Shown here in pieces: positions 12,653 to 25,495 of a stretch of DNA of 64,000 nucleotides. The position numbers were made by a program, and so were the translations under genes. Where the stretch lies: the NCBI GenBank assembly GCA_023375675.1, contig JALQBC010000003.1:496001-560000 (forward strand), in the 5' to 3' direction. Position 1 is the first letter of the stretch, and every line of letters begins with the position of its first letter. The notes under the pieces were generated by a model, which ran no database searches, had not been told where the DNA came from, and saw only the letters and a program-made list of their open reading frames with translations. Source of the stretch: Cytospora piceicola (taxonomy: Eukaryota > Ascomycota > Sordariomycetes > Diaporthales > Cytosporaceae).

Positions 12653-14631
12653 GAGGTAAGATTGAAATGTGAAGAGCGATGGGTCGGTCTTGTGTCCTGT
12701 TGGCGACGAGTCACACTGCTCGTTGGTTGGCCCGTTCCCGTAAGGGTCGTCTTACAGGGCGTGGGGAAAGTGGCGGGGGTCCAATATCTGGGGAAGTTCA
12801 AGGTGGTTCGTTGATCCGTTCTCAGGTTATTTTCCAATCTGGGCCGGCAGGTCGACTCCGATGGGCGGGCCACGGAGAAAAGAGCAATTGGAAAGAGAGG
12901 TGTGGATGCTAGGGGTGCGCGGCTGCGGTCCTTATATGCAGCAGGCTGAAGATGGCTGTGATGTGAGAGGAGACCGCGGGTGCATAGAGGTGTAAGAGAA
13001 GTTCTCGTATCAAAGTGGCCGGTGGCAAATAGATATGAGAAAATCCGGGGAGAAAGAAGAGAAAAACATATATTTGGCAACTTTCCGTGGATCTTGCGTA
13101 AGTGCCGATGATAGCAGTGTCGCGTCGCAATTGCGCGAGGGTAGCGAGGACTAATGTTTAACTTGAGGAAATATCCCAAATCAACGGCCTGCCTTGCAAG
13201 CTTTGACGGTACTTGGGTAATGCCGAAGTCTTTGTCCACCAGAGTGGGATTGAGGAGGTATTATTGAAGACCTGTCAGGGATCCTGCAGGGCGAAGTCGG
13301 CTCCTTGATGTATGCCGCTGATGCCAGGATAGCGAGCGTACTGTGAGTCCTTAAAGGCCCAACGAGAGAGGGAGATCCGCGGTCGGCAAGGGGCTTTCCT
13401 GTCTCGATATGACGGCAATGGTGTGCGTGGTTTGTCCTCCTGACGGGCTCCGGGTCGGACGCAGCAGACGTGTGATACCTTGCTCCTTGCTATGATGCCA
13501 ACGGCGAAGGTAAATGCGAGTGATGATGGACGCCGTGTAAGACTTGGTGACAACGAACGTGCAATGTCCAAGGTCCAAACCAGTGGATTTGTGTTGTACT
13601 CCGGATGGTTGGGATGACCTATTGGCGGACAAAGGATACAGATACAGAGTAATGCGGAGGGGGGGGGGCAATAAACCGCAACACCAGATAAAAGAGGACT
13701 TCCGTTGGTGGCTTTCGGTGGCTTGCTGCTGCTGCTTGATGTTGTGTCCCGATACTATGTAGCTGCTTTACTCTCTTGGGTGACGTAGAGAGGGGTGGGG
13801 GGGAAGGCTGGTTTTTGTCTGATCAGGTCTGGTGAGAGCCGGTATGTCTCGTGTAAGTGCAATGCAATGCAATGCAACTGGTATTTGGAGACGATGAGGT
13901 GGATGTGCGGTGCAAGCACGTAAGAAGGCGAGATGTGGAACGAATTTGTGTGGTAGAACAACGAGAGGAGGGGAAGAGTCCGGCTTTGTAAAGGGGATGA
14001 TGGATGGGTTAGGTGGCTTGGTGGAATACGCAATATATGAACGATGTCTGTGAAGTTGGGAATTGTTTTTAAAAACGAGAGGCACACTGCAGATGCAGGA
14101 GAGGAATTGGTGAGTTAGGTACGGAGGTACGGAGCACGATGTAGCTACTGCGTATACTGGTGAGTGGTGTAAATGTGTGTAGGGAATAACCTGAGAAGGA
14201 AGACGGATAAGACAGGGCACCTTGTGACTCTTATTTTCCGCGTCCGGTAAGCTTGGGCTTGGTTCAGGTTTGGCTTTTTGGGTCTTGCGTGATGAGGTGA
14301 ACGTGCGTGGGTGCGCGTGTGTGAGTTGCGTGAATGACAAGGACTTTGTCTACAGTACAGAATACAGTATGGGACGATGTACCTTTGCTGGTGGATCTGC
14401 CCAGCACCCAGGTGCTTTGGCTGGAAGGCCTGGCTGGCTGATTTCTGGGCTGGACTGTCTGGGTGCACTAAAGCTAGGTAAGCCTGCAAAGTGTATGACA
14501 CTATAATTTATGTACCAATGTACCTCCTTCACCGTTCCCAGGGACAAGCGTCTTCTCAACAAGATGGAAACAGCGACTGTCACTGACACTTACACTCTCT
14601 GCACCTTCTGCACCTTCTGCTCACAGCTCTC

Positions 14632-14675
14632 CCGTATGGTCCGTATGGTCCGTACGGTCCGTACTGGTCCGTACT
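14632..14675. repeat. Short tandem repeat, 9-mer CCGTATGGT and variants
   Basis: About five imperfect copies of a CCGTATGGT/CCGTACTGGT unit run head to tail, just after two copies of GCACCTTCT. Direct reading; no function assigned. Confidence 0.75.
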
Positions 14676-15412
14676 GTGTAACGGTGACACAAAGGCGCCG
14701 GAAGTGGGGCCGTTTTGACTGGCTGAACGGCACTGACCGTTTTGGAAGGAAGGGGTGAATGAGAGTCTGGACTCTTGAACTTTTCCACCAAAGGCCCCTC
14801 TTTGGCCCTCTTTTTTTTTTTTGCATCACGATCACGATTCACATCGACCCTACCAGGCAGGCTGCCAGGCTGCCAGCTGCCAGGTAGTGCCAGCCCAGCC
14901 TGCCAGGCCCTATATTATATACATACACTACATACATACATACTGGAATCTCATTGTGACCAAGATTGCAATGTCACAATTGGCCCCTGACAAAGAAAAA
15001 TTTTCTCATCCAACCCCGTCCACCCCGTTCAGAACGTGCGTGTCCAAGCCTGACGCCGACGGAACAGTTGACATGCTCCGGATGACTGGCATGATTGGTT
15101 CGTCTTACACGCAAAAGTCAGGAACGTCGAAGCCGGGCGGGTCTCTCCCATCTTGTCCCACGCCCAAACCGCATCGGCTTCATCAATCACATCGATCGCA
15201 TCAATCACATGGGGCCGTAGTGCGGTTTCTATGTGTAATCTGACCAGGCTTCAAGACCACGTTCTCCCAGTCTGCCAGTCATGACTCTAAAAAAGCCATC
15301 AATTGGTGATCAATTAAGGTTTGGAGAGGAACCACTTACAATTTCTATAGATACATACACAAGCAGGCAGGCAGGCTGGCAGGCACGAAACAACCTGGTA
15401 TGGCTATAGGTA

Positions 15413-15482
15413 GTGCTACTGTGCTATGCTATGGTGCTATAGTGCTATTGTGTTATAATGCTATATAATACTATAATGCTGC
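15413..15482. repeat. Imperfect tandem repeat of GTGCTAT-type units
   Basis: Roughly ten diverged copies of a 7-mer (GTGCTAT, ATGCTAT, GTGTTAT, ATACTAT) in 70 bp. The unit drifts towards AT-rich forms through the array. Non-coding context. Confidence 0.7.
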
Positions 15483-16956
15483 GTGATACAATATGTAATC
15501 CTATACAGTATCACAAATGCACTTTGTAATCCTCTCTCCCCCCTTCTTCCTTGATCATGCAGCCAGCCATGCCGGAAGCCCTCCCGGTGCATTACGGAGG
15601 TGACAGCCTCTGGGTACCTAGGTACATGCTATGTAGTAGGTACGGAGAACAGGGAGCACCCTATCGCGAAAGAATCATGCAGCAATTGCGAATGATGAGC
15701 TGTAACTGTTGCACAAGTGAACACGACCAATCTGCTCGAGATCGATACTGTACGCCCAGGCTGCCATTAGCTAACAGGAACTCCGCTCTCCCGACGGCGC
15801 CGATGCAGCGAAGACGCCGCCCTTCTTTGGTTATTGCCTTTTCCATTTCCCCAAGCTTCAAGACCTTCCAAGACTGGGGTTTCGAATGGGGTTCGACGTC
15901 GTTTTGATGGAGTTTGATGGGTCCAAGATGGGGTACGAGAAAATAGGGGCCACTATTTCACTACTATTTGGAGGATTCTGGGATTGCGCGTACTAAGTAG
16001 CGATTGATGAGCATGTGTCGGTGAACAGCTCATCACTCGGTCGTTGCTTCCATAAGATCTGCCCTGTCAGCCTGTCAGCCTGTCTGCTGTCTGCTGTCTG
16101 GCGTCTGTCACTGCCTTTCGCCGCCTTTGACGTTTTTCTGCTTGGTGGTACTGTAACCGGCAGGCCGGATTACACACACATCATCAGCAGCAGCAGCATC
16201 ATCATCATCATCAGCATCCATGGATGGTGGTGGAGAAAAGATGCTTGCTCAGATCTATGTACCTATATTGTACTGTACACAGTAATATTCAAATTGATCC
16301 ATAGATCGATCCATACTACCTATGTACATACAGTACTGGATGGACCTCTCGTCATCATCATCAATGTCGTCACGAAACACTTACTTACATACATATAGAT
16401 TTCTGGACTCCATAGTGGGGAATTGGATGGTCTAGAATCCCAATGTGCTTTTTGACAAGCAACTTTCTGATGGTGCTAACCAAACTAGAAATCACGAATC
16501 ATTAAGTCGAAACTCATGACTTTGCTGGATCAACCTGGTTGCTCATCCGGGTGCCTCACTGCCTCATCAGCATTGATGGGGGCAGAGCACGTTTTCGAGT
16601 TTCTCTGACACAACACCGACTCTTCGTCTAATAAGCAGAAAGCAATTACCTCATCTTCATCATCATGAACAAATATCAACAAGTCTCGTCCCAGAAAGGT
16701 TTATTGAAGTTGGAGGTCCTCGGTCCTCGGTCCTCTCAGCCTCGAGACTTCCAAGGTTGTTCGGGAAACACGGCTCAAGATGCTCCCCTCAAAAGACCCC
16801 CACCCCGCAGACATAACCAACCACCCTCCCCCCCCCTTTGTCCCCCCAATACCCCTGGAAAGACACAAACCCTGGTGTCAGACCCTCGACGGTTCCAAGC
16901 TTCTTCAGGGCTCCCCCTTGCATTCTCCCCGGGAGCCGCAAGGATTTTACCGAAAC

Positions 16957-17001
16957 CACACTACACTACACTACACTACACTACACTACACGACACTACA
17001 G
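16957..17001. repeat. Pentanucleotide microsatellite (CACTA)n
   Basis: Eight to nine near-perfect copies of CACTA, ending in a diverged CGACACTACA. Not a telomere-type repeat. Non-coding context. Confidence 0.85.
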
Positions 17002-17747
17002 GACAAGACCTTCAACTTATCGATTTCCCAATATAGAAATACCACACGGTTGAGCAGCCAGTGATGAGTCACTCTGGTACGTAAACACGGTGGTTTTCTT
17101 TCTTCCTTTTCGTCTCCTTTTGCTTCTCTTTCCAAGATCTCATCAAGGACGGCTCCCAGCTCATAACCGGTTCGGCACGGCTGCCTCCTGGTCTGCCGAT
17201 CACGTTCGCCGCGCGGTTCTAGACTCGGTTCACCTGCGCAGTGCAGTTACCACAGAGCAGCCTTCCGCCCGGGCGCTGGGCCTAAGTGCCATAGCCGCTA
17301 CTAGCACTGCTTCACTACTGTGGCTATGTTGTTCAGTGACGAGGCAGCACCCTTATTATCACGACTCTCAAACGAGAAACATTCGACGCGGCGGCAAAGG
17401 TGTACGCGGCCACCCTCGCATCAAGAAAAAAAAAACTTAATTTTTTCCACTTCTCACCTGCCTTCATGGACCCTTTTCCTGCATCAGTCTGCATGCGCAT
17501 TAACCCTGCATGTGGTATTCCAGGCCGTTTAGAGGTAAGGCAGCTCCACACCAGCTGTCAGGGCAACGGACCGAAACCAGGGACAGCGCACAGAACAACA
17601 CCCACCACATGTGTGCCCTTGCGAGGTTTACTACATACTAGTAGCTTGGCTGCCCGGTCGGTGGTTTGGTTATAGAACCCCGATCTGACTCCGTCTCACC
17701 GAGAAGAGAATGAATCATTCATCAGCCCCCGCGTTCAGCGAAGACAA

Positions 17748-17782
17748 TAGTACCGAGAGTACCGAGAGTACCGAGAGTACTC
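17748..17782. repeat. 9-bp tandem repeat AGTACCGAG
   Basis: Just under four perfect copies of a 9-mer. In one plus-strand frame they read as repeated Ser-Thr-Glu, but no gene is supported around them. Confidence 0.8.
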
Positions 17783-20700
17783 TTGTCTTCACCATGGAAG
17801 AGACGCGGGGGTTTATGATACCCAGTGTCCGAGAGGCTGAAGTTTCCCCTCAACCAAGTGCTTATCTCCCGTCAGCGACAGGCACAAACGGGTTGCGCCG
17901 ATTAGGCCGCGATTGTCAATTATCTGTACTGTGTACACAACACACACACATGTACGGGAGTACCGAGGTATTGTCCATGTCTATGTCTGCCCTGTCTGCC
18001 CCACGGGTCCTACCGGCGGCCAGCCGGGCAGCCGAGGGACGGAGGCGGATGCGTGAAGCAGCCCGGCTAGCTGAACCTTCCTACATACCAAGTTCAGCCA
18101 CCGCCAAACCACTCAGCTTCCAAGGTTTCATCACGGGTTGGAGGACAATATCGAAACCCGCGGGGTGCTTTTCTCGCATGAGTGAAACGGCAACGCAATG
18201 TTTCACAGCAGCGTCAGTATCCAGGTACAAGCGCTGCCTGTTCGTCAGTGATATTAATCAAGCTTTATTTACATTTCAGATGGCGGCCACCGTTTGGTCG
18301 TTTCCCCATGTTCGGGTACGCCCGTTTTGGCATGCCGGTCGAGAGAAGAGACTTTGCAAGCACTGTACGAAAGTGTGCGGCCCCATCCGGCCACGACTCC
18401 GGCCCACGACTCCAGCCAGGCAAGGGTATTATTATTAACTTCCATCAAATCAATCAAAACAAGGGAGCCGAAGGAAAAAACTCTCCTCGCTTGTCACCCA
18501 AGATGGGGTACTCTCACTCACGCCCTTACCCACAAGTCCCAGCCAGCCAGCCTACAGCCCATTGACCGGCTGGCGGTAGTATTCCGGACGGGGCCTTTAG
18601 TTTCTGACATCCGGCGCTCCGGGGAAACCAGCCTTCACCGGTTCCATGTGTGCATGTACCGACCCCGTAAACACAGTCCCCACCAGGGGGGGCCAAGGGT
18701 GGAAATAATCTTGGCAGTTTCGAGAAACTCTGCAGAAGGCAACGGAAAGAAAACAAAACAACATACACACAATGCAGTGCAGTACAGTGCAATCTATGGT
18801 GGTGGTTTGTTTTTCTCAAACAACAAGGGAGCAGTCCCATGGGCCATGCGCGTCGGCTCTCATTCGTCTTTATCAACGATGCGTCTCGTCTTTACCGCTT
18901 TCCCACGAACGACGGACGACCCAGACCAAGATGCGCGCAATGTGAAGTGTCACAATAGCCCCGCTCCGCGCCAAACCCCACGGCCCTTCCCCTGGCCCCT
19001 GGGAAGGAGGTGAATCCGTGGGTCTGCGCAGGATTTGGAACTGTCATGCCACGCACATGGCCATCTGGATCGAAGGGGAAGAAGGAAAGAGAAAAGAAGG
19101 AGGGAAAAAAATTAATTAAATTGGGGTCGCTCCCCCCGGGGACACGGTTAACCGAGCGGTTGAACACCTGGGGCAAGCGTCTCTGTACCTCTCTCTGTTC
19201 CTTCTTTCTATGGTGGATGCAACTGGTGACTTCGATGTGATGGGGCAAGCATGGTGGGCAAGAGGGCGCGTTGATTTACGTATGCACGGAGTCGGCGGGA
19301 TGATGATCTGTCTTGGTTCATTTCAAGTCTTTTCATCTACTTGTATACTGCACAGAAGAAAATTTTGCCCTTGCCTTGCTGTTCATAAATCTCCTCCCCT
19401 TCGTCGCGTGTTCATGCCTTCCCAGTATATGCATGTGCTGTCCTCTGTGGGAGGGGACTGTCTGTTGTTGTTTCACACAAGGATCGCACCGACCGAGATG
19501 GACCATCAATCGTTGCAGCGCTGCATCAAGGGGGGTCAAGCGAACTCCACCGGCCCAGCGTGAATCCTACGAAATTATTTCTTTTTTGCCTTTGCTTCCT
19601 TAGCATTCAGGGTACACCTACCTACACCTTTGAAACAGGAAACAGGACACAGGAAACAGGGAACACAAAATTGAGGTCGAAGCCGGCCACGGTCGGTCTT
19701 TGTGTGTTCATCCGTTAGTGGAGAAGGCTACGATTAGACCTCGGGAAGAGCTCTGGACCTGATCTTCTGCCGGGGGCCCTTGACCGGAGGGGGAGAGAGG
19801 GGCAACAACCCTTCAGGGGCTCGTACCGGGCTTTGGGGGCTTGGGGTCCAAATCTCGGCGTGAGATTAACCGTGGGCAAAAAAGGGCGGTTGTTGTTTGG
19901 TCTTCTCTCGTGCAGTAGTAAGTAGTACGCAGTATGATATCGACAGTCGGGGCGAGCATCCGCGACCTTTGCCCCCTCCCCCTTCCCTTCCCCCCACGAG
20001 GCTGGCCGGGTGGGATAGTTGGTTGGTCAGGCGAAGCCAATTCATCATGGATTCATCAGACGTTCATCATCAAACATATCGTATGGCCCTGAGGCGAGAT
20101 TCGTGGCGCATGCATGTTAAAGCCCTTTAAGGTCCGCATGGCCAAGATCTCGGGAGGCATGCTGGATGCACACTTGTCGGGGTGATTGGCAGCCAGGGCG
20201 GCCAGGGCAGCCAGGGCAGCTCGACAGCCGGGATACAGATCTGGTCGAACTTTGCGACCTCTCACCTGCGCCACTAACCAAGCCGGATATCGAGCTTTCT
20301 CCAAGCTAAGCTTTGGGGGGGAGGGGGTGTGCAGGGGTCGCGTGTGTCTGCGGGTGTGTTGTGCGTGTGGTGGTGCGTGTGGGTGTTTGCTCCCCCCCAT
20401 GAGATTCGCCGACAGGACAGACAGACAGACACCCCTTCCCCCCCTCCCCATTCTATCGCGATGGCCTCACGCCAGGATCGTCCTCGCGCTTGTCCCAGCT
20501 GCAGGTACGCCGAATGAGATCCTGGGAAAGGCGGCACCGCCCCTGCTTGAGGGTGGTGCACACACAACCAAGCTTTTCCTTTCCTATCCCTCGTCGTCAC
20601 TCGCCAGGCCAATGGACGGATGGGGATGCCAGGTTGCCCCCAACCATGACCACACACACAAACACCGAGTGGTGTATGCTGGTAGCTGAGGCTTTCTTCG

Positions 20701-20814
20701 CCTCTGCGCATACTGCTACCTGTTTTACCGCCTTGTGATCCGTATCGATCGGGGCTAGAACCTCTCTCTCTTTCTCTCTCCATCGACGCACACACACAAC
20801 CACACTTACACTCA

Positions 20815-20815
20815 C

Positions 20816-20846
<31 letters not shown>
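20815..20846. repeat. CA dinucleotide microsatellite
   Basis: About 16 uninterrupted CA units, preceded by interrupted CA and CT runs from about 20763. Confidence 0.9.
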
Positions 20847-20848
<2 letters not shown>

Positions 20849-22268
20849 AAGTCTGGTATCGAAGGGGGGCGCGGGGTAGAAAGGGACGTGAATGCAACCT
20901 GGGCGCAGTCCAGAACCCTGGGACGGACTGACGAGCAGATCTGCGGCCCCATGCAGGTCGCCCGTTACGACCGTACTGCTTGTCGATGCGTGCCGTGGAC
21001 TTGGTCCTTTCTCTTTATTCCCGACGGGTGATCAGTCACATTATGTTATCGTCAAGAGGCGGCTGGGTTACATGGCCCAGGATGGCCTGGCTCCTCCGAC
21101 TTCGCTCTGATATGGTTGGGGATTGGACCGTGGGGGGGGGGGATGGATGTGTGGTATCGAGTAAGGTGTGGTATTGAAAGATGAGCAACCACACTCAACT
21201 CGCTCCTGGAGAGCCTTCGAGATAGCTTCACGGTTACGGATTGGCTGTTGGCGAAACGGGGGTGGACGTGGTGACTCAGGAGAGGAGCGAGCTCTGGTCA
21301 CTGCGCATGTTCTGTTGTTGCCCCTTGGGAGGGTGTAATGATTACGAGCTCGGCCGTTCTACTTGTTTTCTCCCATATTCTGGTCAAACTTTCCTTCGTC
21401 CGTCCGTACCAATCACTGTGTATGTGATTGACTCACTTCCGCTTGCCTCCGAAGTTCTGCGGCTCGGCTCTAGCTACAATTACCGATATCAGAAGCACTT
21501 GTGTATGTGGTTAGATAGATGGATGGACGGCTGCCATCCTTGTCATCTTGCATAAAGATAAAGGTGCTTCTTCTATGGAAAGGCGAGGATGTGCATCTGT
21601 TGGTGATGTTGCTGTGTGCCTGGGCGTGTCGCGTATTTACGCCACACCACATGTGACTGATTATATGACATGCTGCAGTAACATCTGGCGACTGTCATTA
21701 TGAGGCCACAAAATGACCATCACACACAACCATCAAGGTTCTCTCTCTCTCCTCTTGGTTGAGTCAAGAATGCCGTCTTCGTGCCCAAGTGTGATGTAAG
21801 GTGTCGTGATCAGTTTCAGGTCGAGTCAGCTCAACACTCTCACATGTGTGGGTTCCGGGGCAATCGATCAATGGACACACGGTTGACGGGATACGGAGGT
21901 GCTAACGGGGCAGGATGAGGAGGAACCTTGGTGGCTCACACGGAGCTTTGTCTCCTCCGCTTTGGCCCAACCGGTGAGGAATCACCCCCCGGCTGTGACT
22001 GCGAAACACATACAGTGTCCCAGTTGTGCTTCTATGCTGATTGATCATCAGAGCCATCGGCTGTATTGGTGGGCGACTTGCGTCCGGGCGCCACTGAAGA
22101 AGAAGCGGCGAGGGGTTTCGTGTGTGGTTGACCATACAGGTGCGCAGGTTCCGCCGTCTCATGTTCTATTGTCCATCCCTTGCTTTGACCAAAGACCCCA
22201 TGTCATCTCACACAATGTCTTGCAAAAGTAGTTATACTCATGTGAGATTATCGCCTCGATTGCCCGAG

Positions 22269-24194
22269 CTACTGACTCCCCGCTGGACAAACCCATGTTT
22301 CAGCTCCTCTAGTGTACCAAGGAGGAACACCCGCGCGTCCAGGATCAAGGGTTGTAAAAGGCATGATGCCTCCTCTCCCTCCCCTCCGATCCCGTCCGCG
22401 TCCCTTCCCCGTCCGCCCCCCGGAGGACCCAGTGCCCCCGCCCTCCCAGCCCGAGCCCGAGCCCGACCCCTTCGGCTCGGCGCTCATCTCCTGCAGCTCC
22501 GCCGCCCCAGCCACCATCAGCACCCCCCGCGCCCCCGGCGGCGGAGTGGTTTCCTCCTCCGCGACAGGGCCATACCCGCCGGCTGCAGCAGCACTGCCGT
22601 GGTGAGACGCCGAGCGCCGCGGCGGCGGGTACGCCGGCCCGCCGCCGTCCATCCTGCTGACCTGCGGAATACCACGGCCGCCCCCGTACGCAATACCACC
22701 ACCGCCTGGGCTCGTCACGACACTCCGGCCCCTCGACACCCTCGGAGCCCGGGGCACCACACCAGCCACCCCGCCGGGCCCTGCTGGATGTTGATGTTGC
22801 TCGGGCTCCTCGAAACGGGCTCGGCGGCGGGGCCAGAACAGCTGCCCGGCCCGCAGGCAACACGCCGCCGGGACGCGGCGGCGCAGCCGGTCGCCACCCC
22901 CCGCTATGGCGCCCGTGCTCAGGCGGGTGCGCGGGCGGGGGGGGGGGGGACGGCGTACGCCGTGAGGTCCGGCGAGTAGAGCCCCCATGGGCTCGCGCCG
23001 GGGCCGGGCTGCTGCCCCAGGACCAGGTTGTATGTCCCCCAGTGGGGGGCTGCGTCGTAGTCGCTGTCTAGGGGGAATGTGCCGCCGATGATGAGCATCT
23101 AGCTGTAGTTGATGACCTTGCAGGACAGGCTGTTGTGAGGGCACTGGCCGGTTGCGTTGCCGTCGTTGGGGTAGAGCTTGATCCAGGTGAAGGTAGGTAA
23201 TCGCCACTAACTCTGTGAGCTTGTAGCTGGTACTTGGGCCGAGGATGGGGAGTGGGACTTACGTATGTACACGTCGTCATAGCCTGCTGTGTCTGATGGC
23301 ATCGTAAAACCTCCATGTAAATATCTGATATGGTCAGACAACGTCGAAAAGGCACGGCACTCATATGAGGATGCAAAGCCGCAACTTACATATTATAACT
23401 GGATTGATCATTCGCCCACGTAACCCCCGAACAAAATCTCTGCCGTATCTGTGGCGTCGTTCCTGACGTCTTTTGTGTATACCATTGCCCGGTGAAGATA
23501 TCGTATACAAATATCTCATCCATACTGCCCAAATGCCGACCTTGTTGCCAAAAGGATCCTGGACTCCCCCAAAGTAAACTAGCATGCCTCCATCCGAAGA
23601 TAGCCAGCCGCCATAGTAGAAGCCGAGCCCCAGCTCGGAGATGCCTACGCCTGCTCCATATGAAACTGGATTGATGCTGCTTCCGCTGACTAGCCCAGGG
23701 TTATCCCACCAGTCATTCAGCGTATCGTAAGAGTAGGGGCTGAACGGCGTTGGAGGAGTATCGTAGTATTCCCCGCCGAAGAGGTAGAAGCGTTTGTTCA
23801 CGTTGGCCCCCCCAGATGATCCCACCACTGACATCGGGGACAGAAGCGTTCTCAGAGAGGTTGGCGTGAAGTGTGGCATCCGCTTTCGCCGTTTTGCTCG
23901 AGGTTTTGATATAACAACCAAGTATCTTGTCAAGTGAGCATATCATTAGCAAGCGCTTTGAGCCAGTGGTGTTTATTGATATCATAGTGAGGACGACCTA
24001 CTCGAATAATCTTGAGGATATGTTGAGATAGGATACCAGTCTATGAGTCCGCCATCGATGTACAGCTTGTTACCTATGACAGTCGTCTGGTGCCCGAACC
24101 TGCGGCAGAAGTTCTGAACCGGGTCCCTCTGCTGCAATGACCCCGAAATAAGATAGATGATCACCGTTAGGAGCGGCAACGAGAGGTACGCCAT
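22269..24194 (-). pseudogene. Kelch-repeat (galactose-oxidase-like) membrane protein, broken
   Basis: Read on the minus strand. It begins at 24194 with a signal-like N-terminus (MAYLSLPLLTVIIYLISG), then the typical opening of fungal kelch-repeat surface proteins (FCRRFGHQTTVI, KLYIDGG). Splice joins GTAGGT..AAG (24001-23926) and a GTAAGT donor near 23390 are still visible. Kelch blades appear in changing frames: FYLFGGEYYDT, GMLVYFGGVQDP, YLHGGFTMPSDTAGYDD and MLIIGGTFPLD. Moving between them needs frame changes near 23868-23888, at a 7-C run (23807-23813), near 23521-23550 and near 23197-23201. An in-frame TAG lies at 23099-23101, where relatives have Gln. A blade-sized piece also seems missing between YYGGWLS and DGGMLVYFGG. 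The 3' part keeps a Ser/Gly/Pro-rich tail frame with remnants of a TGAIAGG-type membrane entry, next to a 13-G run at 22937-22949. So many lesions argue for a pseudogene rather than isolated read errors. Relatives are usually anchored cell-surface proteins of unknown substrate. Confidence 0.8.
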
Positions 24195-25495
24195 GCTGGA
24201 GCTTCAGCCTCGTTGCAAGCCCGCAACGACCGTGGGGTTTGGATTACTGCATTCGAACACGGGCTGCGAAGGTTGAGAAAACAAGGCTCTCATTCCTCAG
24301 CATCAAAGACCAAGAGATCTTAGCATCCTCAGTGTCACGACTCGGATGACAAGTTGAACCGGAAAGACGGGGAAGGTAGACAGATCAGAAGAGTTCGGTA
24401 TCAAGGGTCTTGGGCCGGCATGTGGTAACAACAATACCACGATCAGACGGAACCAGACCGAGTAGCGAGCGACAGTAAAGCAGCAAATAACAACTGTAAG
24501 ACAACTTAGAGTAAAAGTGAAGAAAATTCGAGTCCAATCGGCGACCCTCTAATGAACGGTTGAGGGCCTCCCCCTTGAGACTTCCTATCTCATCGGGACC
24601 AGGCATCTATGAATCTTTCTCCATCAGACCAACACTGCCCAACAGCCCGGCTTAGCCAGCCGGATCTGGCGCTGACGAAAGCAAAGAAAGAAAAACACAA
24701 GGCATCATGATAGACGGGCGGTACAAGACAAACAACCCAGACCAGCCGAGAACTCTCGTGTCGGCGGTGGAGAGCAGGGGACAGCTGCGTGCCACAGCTG
24801 TAGCTGTCCGTACGCATAAAAGCTAACAAGACAGGCCTCTCACGGAACCTTGCATGGGCTCGCGAGAGTGAGACACGCATATGTGGTCCCGTTGCCCGCC
24901 CAATGCGGCCCCCTTGAGCTGCTCGGCTTGCAGCTGGTCTCTGACGCCGGCCGCGAATTGGCGGTGCTAGGCTCATCAGTAAGGCTGACGAGGTGGTAAG
25001 ATACGGGTTGATTGATGATGGGAAGGGGAGGGAACCGACGGGGTGGGAGGACGACTTATTGTCATCACCGACAAAGACCCTGAAGTGTGGTTAGGAGGTT
25101 TCTGTATGCGCATCTGGTCGGTCGTAGGGCATGAGACTTCACTGTGTGTGCTCATCTGTGATGTGAGTTTTGGAGCGGGTTTGGTAGTGAGATATTTGCT
25201 CATTGGCACATGGCTTTCGTGTGATCGGCTACAAGACATTCGAGTGACAAATCTCGGTTCAATTCTTGAATTTGTCCAACCGTGTACCCAAACGGCCGCG
25301 TACCTCGTCATAGCTTTCTATCCTGTGCAACTACTTCCCCTTTATTCGTTGTGACGGGGGTGGCTGGGCAGTAATTACCAGCCACCAAGCACTGAGGCAT
25401 TGCAGAGATGGGGTGAGGCATGGACAGAGTTGGAACCCCCAGGTGAGCTCTGATACAACACGAAGAGCGCTCGACGGTGCTGCTCTCGACAAGTT
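24195..25495. other. Gene-free stretch between kelch pseudogene and conserved unknown gene
   Basis: Nothing coding is supported. It should contain the former promoter of the pseudogene and the 3' UTR of the minus-strand gene ending at 25496. No repeat structure stands out. Confidence 0.55.

Larger units (their letters stand above)
12653..22268. other. Large gene-poor region upstream of the Ecl1-type gene
   Basis: About 9.6 kb with no gene I can support on either strand. Open frames up to about 240 codons exist, but they are low-complexity or lack conserved motifs and splice continuity. The stretch is full of simple and tandem repeats: 9-mers near 14632 and 17748, a 7-mer near 15413, ATC/AGC runs near 16185, a 5-mer array near 16957, and CA repeats near 20815. 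The 2 kb nearest the Ecl1-type gene probably contains its promoter and long 5' UTR. Unannotated non-coding transcripts are possible. Confidence 0.5.

Noticed and set aside
12592..13239. 215-codon minus-strand open frame overlapping the start of the Ecl1-type gene
   Set aside because: It overlaps the first exon of a better-supported gene in another frame, has no conserved motif, and lies in what should be 5' UTR/promoter.
17710..18438. 242-codon plus-strand open frame with repeated Ser-Thr-Glu near its start
   Set aside because: The repeat is a DNA-level 9-mer array; the rest lacks any domain, composition bias or splice evidence expected of a gene.
18294..19013. 239-codon plus-strand open frame
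   Set aside because: Overlaps other open frames of equal quality and has random-like composition with no motif.
20274..20897. 207-codon minus-strand frame with Cys-Val repeats
   Set aside because: The Cys-Val stretch is a translated CA microsatellite; no coding evidence remains outside it.
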